A stretch of DNA of 52,979 bases from Nitrospira sp. GTDB lineage: Bacteria > Nitrospirota > Nitrospiria > Nitrospirales > Nitrospiraceae. Both the position numbers and the translations under genes were made by a program. The stretch is from the NCBI GenBank assembly GCA_024998685.1, contig JACOEH010000033.1, positions 1 to 52,979 on the forward strand. The letters are read 5' to 3'. Every line of letters starts with the position of its first letter. The stretch's first letter is position 1. The notes beneath the pieces were generated by a model. That model ran no database searches. It saw only the letters and a program-made list of their open reading frames with translations, and had not been told where the DNA came from. Positions 25,413 through 34,607 of the stretch are shown piece by piece.

Positions 25413-28223
25413 ATGGTAATGCGTACCGTGACCGTCGTGAGACAGTACCTCGCTGCCGTCTTTCTCATCGTAATCGGCTTGATGGCCCCTGGCTGCGGCG
25501 ACACAGCGTCGGTTAACCAGGGGGCGCAGCTTGCTAGTCTGACGGTCACCCCTGGAACACTCTCACCGACCTTTAGCGGTGGCACGACCCAATACAATGT
25601 CCAGCTTAACAGCAATGTCCAAAGTGTGACCGTCACTGCTCAGCCTGCCGTGGGGGGAGATACCGTCACTATCAATGGTCAGAACACGACGAGCAGCGTG
25701 ATTACTCTGGGCGCGGCGGGAACGACCACTCCGGTGAACATCGTCGTATCGGGATCGGGCGCGAATCCGGGAGGCTACACAGTGCATTTCGTTCGAGCCG
25801 GCTTAGCAGGTAACAATTCGTTACAGAGCCTGGCCGTTTCGCCCGGAACTCCGCCCATCGCATTCAATGAGAACACACTCAACTACACAGTCGATGTTGC
25901 CAACAATGTCGGAAGTATCACGGTAACCCCTACCCTTTCCGACACGGCTGCGACGATGACGGTGAACGGGCAACCCACGAACTCCGGACAGGCTCAGACC
26001 ATCACCCTCGGACCTGCAGGCCAACCCACGAATATCCCGATTGTCGTAACGGCCCAAAACGGAAATCCAAAAACATACCAGGTGACGGTGAGCCGTGGGG
26101 TATCAGGCAATAACAACTTGCAGAGTTTGGGTATTTCGCCGGGAGGCACGCTCACCCCGGCCTTCAGCGCCGACACAGTTGGCTATACGGTCAATGTCGG
26201 AAGCAATGTGAGTAGCATGACGGTGACCGCAGCCCCTCAGGATGGCACTGCGAGCCTGACAATCACGAGCCCGACAACCAATGGGCAGGGATCCAGTCCA
26301 CGTTCCATCACCCTTGAACCTGCAGGATCAAGCACACCGGTCTTTATAGTCGTGACTGCACAGAACGGCACTCAGAAAACCTACACCGTGGGTGTCAATC
26401 GCGCCGCCCTCGGCGGGAATAATAACCTGTCGGCCTTGACCGTGTCGCCTGGGACGTTAGCTCCCACATTCAATGCCAATACTCTCACCTATTCAGTCGA
26501 TGTCGCCAACAACGTCGAAAGCATCTCGGTCACGCCAACACGTCAGAATTCTACTGCAACGATCGCCGTGAATGGGCAAGCGGCGACTTCTGGGCAGGCT
26601 CGCACGATTCCCCTCAATCCTGCCGGACAAAGTACCAACATCACAATCGTCGTGACGGCACAAAACAGCAGTACCAAGCCCTACACCGTGACTGTGAGCC
26701 GGGGAATATCAGGCAATAATAACTTGCGGAGCCTAACCGTCTCACCGGGAACGTTAACACCGGCCTTCAACGCAGGCATACTCGCTTACACAGTGAATGT
26801 AGCAAGCACTATAACCAGCGTGACAGTAAGGCCAACCTTGGCAGATGTCACTGCGGGCATGACCGTGAATGGGCAAGCTACTAATTCCGGACAGGCCCAC
26901 ACCATTACATTGAATGAGGCTGGTTCGAACACTTTTGTCAATATCCTGGTGACCGCGCAGAACGGCACTCAGCGAACATACTCCGTGAATGTCACTCGTA
27001 CAGCCCTCGGCGGGAATAACAATCTGTCGACGTTGACCGTATCACCAGGTACCTTGGACTCTGCCTTCAGTGCGAACGATCTGAATTACACAGTGAATGT
27101 GGGAAGCGATGTGACCAGCGTGAATGTCTCTGCAACGAAGGCCGACCAGAATGCCGTGATGTCCGAGGATGTAACAGCCGCGGCAGGAACAGCAACCGGT
27201 CAGGCGACCATTCAACTCGGCGGGCCTGGAACAACCACGCCTGTGTTGATCAGCGTCACTGCTCCGAATGGAAACTCAAAGACGTACCGCATCAACGTGG
27301 TCAAAGCAGCGCTCGCGAGTAACAATAACTTGTCGGCATTGAGCGTGACACCCGGCACTTTAACTCCACGATTTGCGGCAGGAACGTTAGATTACTCGGT
27401 TAACGTAGGGACCGACGTCGACAGCGTGACCGTCACCGCCACCAAGGCTGATTCAAACGCAGTGATATCGGGCGATCTGCCCACTCAAGGCCAAGCGACC
27501 ATCCAACTTGACGGACCAGGTACTAGTAAGGCTGTGTCGATCATCGTCACAGCGCCTTCAGGAGCCCAAAAGACCTACACCATTACCGTCAACCGTGCAG
27601 CACCCGCGAGCAACAATAATCTGTCGGCATTGAGCGTGACACCCGGCCCCTTGTCCCCTGCCTTTGCCGCAGACACACTGGGCTACACAGTCAACGTCGC
27701 GAGCGACGTCACGAGCGTCGCCATCTCCGCGACTAAGGCGGACTCGAATGCGGTGATTTCAGGGGATGTCCCTAATAGCGGTCAGGCGAACATTACGCTC
27801 TCTGAGGCTACCACACCTGTATCTATTATCGTCACTGCGCCTAGTGGAGCTTCAAAGACCTACAGCATCGACGTTATCCGAGCAGCACCATTGGCGCCGC
27901 CGGCGCCGATAAGCGCGCCGGATTTGATCCCCCAGGATGACTCCGGATTCCTCCCCGGCCAGGATTCCGACAACATCACCAATGTCAACACACCAAGATT
28001 CAGAATATCCCAGCCAGGCTCGGGAGAAACTCCGAACCTCTATGTGGATGGTGTCAAAGTTGATTCGACTTTCAATCGAGGAGCCAACACCCTGAAGCCA
28101 ACGTCTGCGTTGAGTGACGGACAACACACGATTACCAGTACGGTGACCAATGCTGGAGGTGAGTCTCCACAGAGTCCACCCTTGCCTGTGACCATCGACA
28201 CTGTAGCCCCGGGATTCCCATAG
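25413..28223 (+). CDS. Cadherin-like beta-sandwich repeat lipoprotein 2 with C-terminal Bap-type Ig-like domain
   Basis: 936 aa, the largest of the array. Signal peptide with lipobox-like MAPGC (Cys28), then GDTASVN. Eight cadherin-like beta-sandwich repeats of 85-95 aa follow (each opening LxxLxVSPGTLxPAF and closing YTVTVxR). The last roughly 110 residues differ: SAPDLIPQDDSGFLPGQDS, NITNVNTPRF, LYVDGVKV, LSDGQHTITSTVTNAGG, VTIDTVAP, which is the pattern of bacterial Ig-like repeats in Bap/RTX-type adhesins. In those proteins the TIDTVAP element joins one Ig unit to the next; here the reading frame ends right after it. It is probably surface-exposed and adhesive (inference). Confidence 0.88.
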   Translation: MVMRTVTVVRQYLAAVFLIVIGLMAPGCGDTASVNQGAQLASLTVTPGTLSPTFSGGTTQYNVQLNSNVQSVTVTAQPAVGGDTVTINGQNTTSSVITLGAAGTTTPVNIVVSGSGANPGGYTVHFVRAGLAGNNSLQSLAVSPGTPPIAFNENTLNYTVDVANNVGSITVTPTLSDTAATMTVNGQPTNSGQAQTITLGPAGQPTNIPIVVTAQNGNPKTYQVTVSRGVSGNNNLQSLGISPGGTLTPAFSADTVGYTVNVGSNVSSMTVTAAPQDGTASLTITSPTTNGQGSSPRSITLEPAGSSTPVFIVVTAQNGTQKTYTVGVNRAALGGNNNLSALTVSPGTLAPTFNANTLTYSVDVANNVESISVTPTRQNSTATIAVNGQAATSGQARTIPLNPAGQSTNITIVVTAQNSSTKPYTVTVSRGISGNNNLRSLTVSPGTLTPAFNAGILAYTVNVASTITSVTVRPTLADVTAGMTVNGQATNSGQAHTITLNEAGSNTFVNILVTAQNGTQRTYSVNVTRTALGGNNNLSTLTVSPGTLDSAFSANDLNYTVNVGSDVTSVNVSATKADQNAVMSEDVTAAAGTATGQATIQLGGPGTTTPVLISVTAPNGNSKTYRINVVKAALASNNNLSALSVTPGTLTPRFAAGTLDYSVNVGTDVDSVTVTATKADSNAVISGDLPTQGQATIQLDGPGTSKAVSIIVTAPSGAQKTYTITVNRAAPASNNNLSALSVTPGPLSPAFAADTLGYTVNVASDVTSVAISATKADSNAVISGDVPNSGQANITLSEATTPVSIIVTAPSGASKTYSIDVIRAAPLAPPAPISAPDLIPQDDSGFLPGQDSDNITNVNTPRFRISQPGSGETPNLYVDGVKVDSTFNRGANTLKPTSALSDGQHTITSTVTNAGGESPQSPPLPVTIDTVAPGFP

Positions 28224-28464
28224 TCCCAGGGATGATAGAGGCGGGCATGCCGCCGGCTGTGTCCGTTTTGAACTACACGCACATCGGCTCACCACGTTTC
28301 GATTCGACGTCTTGACCTCCCCGGTAGGATTGGCTATACCTTTAATCCCTGCTTCGGCCATGTAGAGACAGGACCCTCTCGTCGTCTCCATACCTCGCGA
28401 TTGGGTTCGCCAATACAAACAGGCTCATCGCTCCTTGTATCGAACGACCAGGAACGGCACCACC

Positions 28465-30078
28465 ATGAAACATGTTCGACCCATCGCCGGCCCTTTTTGG
28501 TCCGCCGTTCTTGTCGTTGCGATCGGTGTGAGTTCATACGGCTGCAAGGACAGCGCGTCGATCTCGGACGCGCCGATCGCACCGCTCTCCAGCTTGACGA
28601 TCACTCCGGGATCGCTTCAACCGTCATTTTCCACTAATACCACCAGCTATACAGCGGATGTGGCAGCGACAGTGACGACCGTCACCGTAACGGCCGGCCC
28701 CAAAGACAGCACAACGACCATGACGATCAACGGGGTCAACACAGGACCGGGGCAGCCGCGCATTATCTCGCTTAATCAGTCCGGACCAACCACGGACATC
28801 ACGATTGTCTTGACGGGGCAGACCGGGAATCAGAGCACTTACGACATTGTCGTCCGTAAAGTCGACAACAACCTCTCGGCGTTGACCATCACTCCAGGCC
28901 AATTGGTTCCGGCTTTTACTCCAAGCACGCTCGCGTACGGAGTAGACGTGGCCAGTGGCGTCACCAGTGTGAGCCTCTCCGCGACCAAGGTCGATCCCAA
29001 TGCCGTGATGTCCGGAGCGGTGACCGCCGGGCCAGGACTTACAACAGGGCAAGCGACCATTCCACTGAATGGGCCAGGGACAGCCACAGATGTGTCGATC
29101 ACGGTGGCCGTCCCGAATAGCGACGCAAAGACCTATACCATCACCGTGCACCGCGCAGCGCTCTCGAGCAACAATAATTTGTCGACCTTGATCGTGACAC
29201 CGGGCAGCCTTTCTCCAGCCTTCGATTCAAACCAGCTGACTTACACGGTGGACGTCGGCAGCGGCATCACCAGCGTGGACGTGACCGCAACCAAAGCCGA
29301 TCCGGACGCCGTGATCTCAGGCGATGTGCCCAATCAAGGACGAGCGACCATCCCACTTGACGGGCCGGGGACCAACAAGGTCGTTTCGGTCACTGTGACA
29401 GCGCCGAATGGCAACTCCAAAACGTATCGCATCACGGTGAACCGCGCAGCGCTCTCCAAGGACAACAATCTCTCGGCATTGAGCGTGACGTCGGGGACCT
29501 TGACTCCTGCCTTTTCTGCAGGAACCCAAGCTTACACCGTAGACGTTGCCACCGCTGTGACCGCCGTGACGGTCACAGCGACGAAATCCGACCCGAACGC
29601 TGTGATGTCCATCGGCAGTGTGACGGTGGCAGCAGGGACGGCAACCGGACAGGCAACCATCACACTGATGGGGCCAGGAACGACCACCTCCGAGTCGATT
29701 ACCGTCACTGCCCCCGATGGAACGCCAAAGACCTACACAATCGGCGTGAACCGGGCAGCCCCTTCAACTGACAACAATCTCTCTAAGTTGACCGTGAGCG
29801 CGGGTTCCTTAGTTCCCGCCTTTGCCTCTGGCACACCGAACTATAGTGTGGACGTGTCTGCGGCCAGCGACACAATAACCGTCAGTGCGACCAAGTCCGA
29901 TCCGAATGCCGTGATGTCTGCGTCCGGTTCGGTGATCGCTGCTGCAGGAATCCAGGAAGGCCAAGTGACCGTCCCACTGGGACTCGGAATGAGCACACCT
30001 GTGGCAATTACTATCACCGCACAGGATGGAATCAGCACAAAGGTCTACACCCTTACCGTGAATCGACCGGCCCGCTAA
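28465..30078 (+). CDS. Cadherin-like beta-sandwich repeat lipoprotein 3
   Basis: 537 aa from the ATG at 28465 (AGGA about 10 nt upstream); the frame is open to 28435 but that start splits the signal peptide badly. Lipobox-like SSYGC (Cys27), then KDSASIS. Five cadherin-like beta-sandwich repeats (openings LSSLTITPGSL, LSALTITPGQL, LSTLIVTPGSL, LSALSVTSGTL, LSKLTVSAGSL). The final one is the capping form with MSASGSVIAAAG. Its leader shares the GGACCCTCTCG segment with lipoproteins 1 and 5 but lacks the 24-bp element. Confidence 0.87.
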   Translation: MKHVRPIAGPFWSAVLVVAIGVSSYGCKDSASISDAPIAPLSSLTITPGSLQPSFSTNTTSYTADVAATVTTVTVTAGPKDSTTTMTINGVNTGPGQPRIISLNQSGPTTDITIVLTGQTGNQSTYDIVVRKVDNNLSALTITPGQLVPAFTPSTLAYGVDVASGVTSVSLSATKVDPNAVMSGAVTAGPGLTTGQATIPLNGPGTATDVSITVAVPNSDAKTYTITVHRAALSSNNNLSTLIVTPGSLSPAFDSNQLTYTVDVGSGITSVDVTATKADPDAVISGDVPNQGRATIPLDGPGTNKVVSVTVTAPNGNSKTYRITVNRAALSKDNNLSALSVTSGTLTPAFSAGTQAYTVDVATAVTAVTVTATKSDPNAVMSIGSVTVAAGTATGQATITLMGPGTTTSESITVTAPDGTPKTYTIGVNRAAPSTDNNLSKLTVSAGSLVPAFASGTPNYSVDVSAASDTITVSATKSDPNAVMSASGSVIAAAGIQEGQVTVPLGLGMSTPVAITITAQDGISTKVYTLTVNRPAR

Positions 30079-30146
30079 AATCCTGAATCATCCTCCCGTT
30101 TCAAGGTCCAACTGAGGATCAAGCTTGCGCATATCCTGCTAGCTTA

Positions 30147-30190
30147 TACGCAAGTAGGGATAGACCGATCAGGAAGCCCTTTTGTAATAT
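30147..30190 (+). promoter_or_regulatory. Candidate promoter with shared 24-bp element, lipoprotein 4
   Basis: Element 30147-30170 (core GCAAGTAGGGATAGACCGAT, nearly identical to that of lipoprotein 1) and a -10-like TAATAT at 30185-30190, 95 bp between element and ATG. The phrase TTGTAATATCCGC is shared almost exactly with the leader of lipoprotein 2. Confidence 0.5.
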
Positions 30191-30265
30191 CCGCCCCGAC
30201 CCTTATGGTTCACGGGTGGCTGGACCCAACAGGATATCCAGCAAGAGAACATAGTTGGATCCAGC

Positions 30266-31276
30266 ATGAAACGCTTCTTCACCGTCCCTGCACGATATGT
30301 GACCATCACTCTTCTCTTTGGAACCGCCGGCCTGGGTGTCGATGGCTGCAAGGACACAGCGTCGATTGATCCAGGGCCTCAACTCGCCGGCCTCTCGGTC
30401 TCCGGCGCATCACTCCAACCTCCGTTCAGCAGCGAAACGACCGTCTACAGCGCTGATCTCCCCGGCAACACTCCGGATGTAACGATCTCGGCGACGAAGT
30501 CTGATCCGAATGACGTATTGTCCGGGGCGGTAACCGCCCCGGCAGGGCAAGCCACGGGTCAAACCACGATTCCGTCCCCCGGACCAGGATCAACCAAAGA
30601 TGTCTCACTGACGGTCACTTCCTCCGATGGGAAAGCGAAGATCTATACCATTACCCTCCGGGGGATATCGCTTGGCGGGGACAATAGCCTCAAGAGTTTG
30701 ACCGTGTCACCGGGTACCTTGACTCCCGCCTTTTCTGCAGGCACTCAGGTCTACACTGTGAACGTGGCCACCGCTGTCGCCGACATAACCGTCTCGGCCA
30801 CCAAGTCCGACCCCAATGCCGTGATATCGGGTGATGTGCCGAACGAAGGACGAGCGACTCTCAAACTCGACGGGCCGGGGACAACCAAGATTGTATCGAT
30901 GATCGTCACTGCACCGAATGGTACCTCGAAGACTTACACCATTACCGTCAAACGAGCGGCGCCTTCAAGCGACGATGATGTGTCCGACTTGACCGTGAGC
31001 CCAGGTTCCTTGGATCCTGATTTTGCTTCGGGAATCCTGAACTACACGGTCGATGTTGCCAATGACGTAGACAGCGTGATCATCTCAGCAACGAAGTCCG
31101 ACTCGAATGCCGAGATGTCCGCGTTGGGTACAGTGATCGCCGCGGCAGGGACGCAGACAGGACAGGTATCCGTCCCATTGAGAGGAAGACGCACCGGAGT
31201 GGACATCACCGTAACCGCACAGGATAGAATGAGCACAAAGACTTACACCATCACCGTAACCCGATCTCGTCGGTAG
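30266..31276 (+). CDS. Cadherin-like beta-sandwich repeat lipoprotein 4
   Basis: 336 aa. Signal peptide MKRFFTVPARYVTITLLFG, then Cys28 in GVDGCKDTASID. Three cadherin-like beta-sandwich repeats (openings LAGLSVSGASL, LKSLTVSPGTL, VSDLTVSPGSL). The third is the capping form with MSALGTVIAAAG and ends in a basic SRR. It is the most diverged at its first repeat. Role as for the paralogues: surface lipoprotein, ligand unknown. Confidence 0.87.
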   Translation: MKRFFTVPARYVTITLLFGTAGLGVDGCKDTASIDPGPQLAGLSVSGASLQPPFSSETTVYSADLPGNTPDVTISATKSDPNDVLSGAVTAPAGQATGQTTIPSPGPGSTKDVSLTVTSSDGKAKIYTITLRGISLGGDNSLKSLTVSPGTLTPAFSAGTQVYTVNVATAVADITVSATKSDPNAVISGDVPNEGRATLKLDGPGTTKIVSMIVTAPNGTSKTYTITVKRAAPSSDDDVSDLTVSPGSLDPDFASGILNYTVDVANDVDSVIISATKSDSNAEMSALGTVIAAAGTQTGQVSVPLRGRRTGVDITVTAQDRMSTKTYTITVTRSRR

Positions 31277-31625
31277 ACAGCGCCGAACTTCGGAGCTAGA
31301 GCTAATACCAGTCTTCCTTGGCTTACCGATATCCATGGTTCTTGCGATTCATCATGCTGACATTTCCACACATTGAGGCAACTCATCCCCGCAGTGAGTA
31401 GACGATCCGCGAGACAATGGCTTACCGGTCAACGAAGGTGATTCCCTCTCGTATCATGAGTGCCTTCATATCTCCCGATGCGATCTGTTGACCCACCTGG
31501 TTGAATCGGTTATAGAATGACCGCTGCTCGGCCTCGTGAAAGTCCTGACAGCCAGATTTTGAACCCTCTCGTAGTCTCGACGCCTCGAGCTTGGGTTTAT
31601 CAGAAGAGCCGGACAATTCATTTTC
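31277..31625. other. Intergenic leader of lipoprotein 5
   Basis: About 350 bp with no gene. Near 31563-31580 it repeats the ACCCTCTCGTAG segment found in the leaders of lipoproteins 1 and 3. The 24-bp element of lipoproteins 1, 2 and 4 is not recognisable here. Confidence 0.45.
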
Positions 31626-31655
31626 ATGTATCAAGAGACGGTGACCTGCTTCATC

Positions 31656-32642
31656 ATGAGACATGTGGTCTCCGCGGCTGGAACATATCTGGGTGCTCTC
31701 CTTCTGGTCATGGTCGGCTTGGGTTCCTCCGGCTGCAAAGACACCGCCTCGATCTCGGAGGGGCCACAGGTGCGGCTCGCCAGCTTGGCGATCAGCCCTG
31801 GGGCGTTGTCGCCGGCTTTTTCACCTGCTACTACCAACTATACGGTGAATGTACCGGCAACGACTACGACCGTCACTGTGACAGCCGCTCCTGAAGACAG
31901 CACCGCACACGTAGCGATTACTGGAGGTGCGACCCAAAGCCTTCCAGGACCGGGATCGAGTAAAGACATTCCGATCGTCGTGACGGCACAGAGCGGAAGT
32001 CAGAGTACGTATATCGTTACCGTCAACAAAGCGGCATTGGCCGCCGACAATAATTTGAGCGCATTGACTGTGACCCCCGGCGCTTTATCTCCCGCTTTTG
32101 CTTCAGGGATTCAGAACTACACGGTGGATGTGGCGACCACTGTCACCAGCGTGAGCGTCTCCGCGACCAAGTCTGATCCGAATGCCGTGCTATCCGGTGA
32201 TGTGCCCAACGAAGGTCAAGCGATGATCCCGCTCGGTGGGCCGGGAACGAGCAAGGACGTGTTGATTACCGTCACGGCACAGAATGGAATCGCAAAGACC
32301 TACCGCATCACCATCAAACGGGCGGCACCCATGGACAACAATAATCTGTCTGCACTAAGCGTGACAGCAGGCAGCTTGTCTCCGCCGTTTGCCCAAGGGA
32401 CCGTGAATTATTCAGTGGAGGTTCCCGCCAGTGTCGACGAAATAATCGTCACCGCGACCAAGTCCGATCCGAACGCCGTGATGTCCGCGTCTGGGTCTGT
32501 GATCGCCGCATCGGGGGTCGCGTCTGGTCAAACGACCGCCTTACCGGGGCTGGGAACCATCACACCTGTCGCGATTATCGTGATCGCACCGGATGGAAGC
32601 CCAAAGACGTATACAATAAACGTGTTCCGGCTGCCCCGCTAG
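31656..32642 (+). CDS. Cadherin-like beta-sandwich repeat lipoprotein 5
   Basis: 328 aa from the ATG at 31656, which places the lipobox-like Cys at 27 as in the paralogues (GSSGCKDTASIS); an upstream ATG at 31626 is in frame. Three cadherin-like beta-sandwich repeats (LASLAISPGAL, LSALTVTPGAL, LSALSVTAGSL), the last being the capping form with MSASGSVIAASG and ending FRLPR. It is the last of five tandem paralogues and converges on the two-component pair on the other strand. Confidence 0.87.
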   Translation: MRHVVSAAGTYLGALLLVMVGLGSSGCKDTASISEGPQVRLASLAISPGALSPAFSPATTNYTVNVPATTTTVTVTAAPEDSTAHVAITGGATQSLPGPGSSKDIPIVVTAQSGSQSTYIVTVNKAALAADNNLSALTVTPGALSPAFASGIQNYTVDVATTVTSVSVSATKSDPNAVLSGDVPNEGQAMIPLGGPGTSKDVLITVTAQNGIAKTYRITIKRAAPMDNNNLSALSVTAGSLSPPFAQGTVNYSVEVPASVDEIIVTATKSDPNAVMSASGSVIAASGVASGQTTALPGLGTITPVAIIVIAPDGSPKTYTINVFRLPR

Positions 32643-32734
32643 CAGGCTTCAAGTGCGCCGGCGACGCTCTCGCGGCATGGCAAGCGGTACTTGTCCGATG
32701 CCGGAACGGCAGACTTGTCGCGACAGCCTCCCTC

Positions 32735-33406
32735 CTACCGCATCGGATCCAACTCGATCAGGCCTTTGCGGATGGCGAGAATGGCCGCTTGCGTGCGATC
32801 GTAGACTTGCAGCTTGTGGAAGATGTTCCGGACGTGGTTCTTCACCGTCTTTTCGCTCAAATCGAGACTGTTGGCGATCTCTTTGTTGGTTTTCCCGTCG
32901 GCAACCAGTCGCAAGACCGTAATCTCTCGTTCGGTCAGATCATGCTCGGCCCAAGCCGGCTTCTTGCCTTTCTTTTGAGCCATCAAGGAGAATTCCGCCA
33001 AGATTTTACTGGCGACGGACGGATGGATCAGCGATTCACCCCGATAGATGGCGCGAATGGCCGCCACGATCTGAGACGATTCCGAGTCTTTCAAGAGATA
33101 CCCGGTCGCTCCCGCGCGGACAAGATCAAAGATGTACTGTTGTTCCTCGTACATAGTCAACGCGACGATCCCAATGTGTGGAAACTCGCGCTTGATTTGT
33201 CTCGTCGCCTCGACGCCGCCCATCCGCGGCATGCTGACATCCATGAGAATCACATCGGGCAGCAGCGAGCGGGCTTTCTCCACCGCTTCCATCCCGTCTT
33301 GCGCTTCGCCGAGGACATGAATATCTTCCTTGGTCTTGAGAATGGCGGCCAAGCCCTCCCGAACCACTCGATGGTCGTCGGCGATCAGAACCTTAATTTT
33401 CTCCAT
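32735..33406 (-). CDS. NarL/LuxR-family response regulator
   Basis: 223 aa. The ATG at 33406 has GGAGGAGAG just upstream; the open frame to 33589 lies inside the kinase gene and is a shadow. Receiver domain with acidic pocket IADDH, phosphorylatable Asp56 in ILMDVSMP, Thr in VALTMYEE and Lys in YLLKDS. A linker, then a GerE/LuxR helix-turn-helix: LTEREITVLRLVADGKTNK, EIANSLDLSEKTVKNHVRNI. It binds DNA when phosphorylated. Its start overlaps the kinase stop by 14 bp, so kinase and regulator are translationally coupled. The targets are unknown; the adjacent lipoprotein promoters are an obvious candidate (inference). Confidence 0.96.
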   Translation of the reverse strand: MEKIKVLIADDHRVVREGLAAILKTKEDIHVLGEAQDGMEAVEKARSLLPDVILMDVSMPRMGGVEATRQIKREFPHIGIVALTMYEEQQYIFDLVRAGATGYLLKDSESSQIVAAIRAIYRGESLIHPSVASKILAEFSLMAQKKGKKPAWAEHDLTEREITVLRLVADGKTNKEIANSLDLSEKTVKNHVRNIFHKLQVYDRTQAAILAIRKGLIELDPMR

Positions 33407-34499
33407 TCCCTCTCTCCTCCTTGTGACCCAACGGCACCTCGACGATGATTTTCGTGCCTTTCCCCGGTTTGGATTGGACATGCCCTTCCCCGCCCACCAA
33501 GCGGGCTCGTTCCAAGATACCCTTGATGCCGAAATGATCCCACTTTTCCGGATCACGCAGAACGGTTTCCAGATCGAAGCCGATTCCATTATCGGAAATA
33601 GTCACGCGCAACAGATCCATATCGATGTCCAACTTGATGGAGACTCGGTCGGCTTTGGCATGTTTTTCAACGTTGCTCAAGGCTTCCTGAATGATTCGAA
33701 ACAAAAAGATCTTCGTCCGTGGGAAGAGAATCTGTTCATCCCCCGTCACCGAAAACTTCGTGGCAATGTGAGTTTGGGTCTGATACGACTTGAAATAATT
33801 CGTGAGGGCTGGAATCAATTCCATCTTGTCGTAGTGCAGGGGGCGTAGATTGAAGATCACTTGGCGGGCTTCCTGAATGGCCAGCTTCAGTTGGGCCTTG
33901 CTCTCCTTGAGGGTCGCTAAACCGGCTCGCGGGTTCTTTCGAATAAGTTGCTGGCAGAGATCCAGCTTGAAGTTCACGCCCGCCAAGCTCTGCACGAATC
34001 CGTCGTGGATCTCGCAGGCGATTCTGGTCCGCTCTTCCGTCACTGCCGCGCCGGTCTCTTTGACATACAGTCGATAGAGCGATTGATACTTGTTCAGCGT
34101 CTTCTCGATTTCCGCCGTCGCGCGAATGCGGGCTTCGATCAGCTCCCACATGAACTTGGCGCTGGCGCCGCCGATAATGGTGACACCCATACGATGAAAA
34201 TCTTGAAGGAACTGCCAGACTTCCCCATCACCCGACACATCGATGATCAGGTCGACTCGCTCCATCGCCAACAATTGTCGATAATCGCGTGTAATCGGGA
34301 TGTTGAGCTGTTTGGCCAATCCCAATCCGGGCGCTTTCGGATCAAGCTCGGCGACACCGACGATCTGCACCAATGGATCATTCGCAAAAATCTCCATGAG
34401 CGCAGTGCCCCCACGACCGGCCCCGATAATCGCGACACTCGTCGATCCGGACGTCGGCTGGTTCCGCCGAGCACGCTGTTGGGGAAGCGGCTTATTCAT
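33393..34499 (-). CDS. Cytoplasmic histidine kinase with N-terminal Rossmann-fold domain
   Basis: 368 aa from the ATG at 34499, with AGGAGGT about 9 nt upstream; a TTG at 34538 is the longer option. Residues about 20-125 resemble a dinucleotide-binding Rossmann domain (SVAIIGAGRGGTALMEIF, then VGVAELDP at the end of beta-2, as in homoserine/aspartate dehydrogenase-like proteins). A coiled linker leads to a HisKA_3 dimerisation domain (ERTRIACEIHDGFVQSLAG, His about 165) and a HATPase_c domain (FRIIQEALSNVEKHAKA N-box, ISDNGIGFD G1, GIKGILERARLVGG). No transmembrane segment exists, so it should sense an intracellular signal, perhaps NAD(H) or a metabolite. Confidence 0.93.
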   Translation of the reverse strand: MNKPLPQQRARRNQPTSGSTSVAIIGAGRGGTALMEIFANDPLVQIVGVAELDPKAPGLGLAKQLNIPITRDYRQLLAMERVDLIIDVSGDGEVWQFLQDFHRMGVTIIGGASAKFMWELIEARIRATAEIEKTLNKYQSLYRLYVKETGAAVTEERTRIACEIHDGFVQSLAGVNFKLDLCQQLIRKNPRAGLATLKESKAQLKLAIQEARQVIFNLRPLHYDKMELIPALTNYFKSYQTQTHIATKFSVTGDEQILFPRTKIFLFRIIQEALSNVEKHAKADRVSIKLDIDMDLLRVTISDNGIGFDLETVLRDPEKWDHFGIKGILERARLVGGEGHVQSKPGKGTKIIVEVPLGHKEERGNGEN

Positions 34500-34607
34500 C
34501 GGCCCTGCACCTCCTACACAATTCGTCGGAGTCACCAACGGGCTAACATCGTGCCGGGGATGGGATGTACAAGCCAGGGAAGAAAATGATGGGCCGGGAG
34601 TTGCGTT

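Noticed and set aside
23488-32642. The repeats as a CRISPR array or DNA-level satellite
   Set aside because: The periodicity is about 85-105 codons, protein-level and in frame, with coding-type divergence; only one pair is conserved at DNA level.
33948-34589. Plus-strand ORF of 213 codons
   Set aside because: Antisense to the histidine kinase, whose motifs are all intact.
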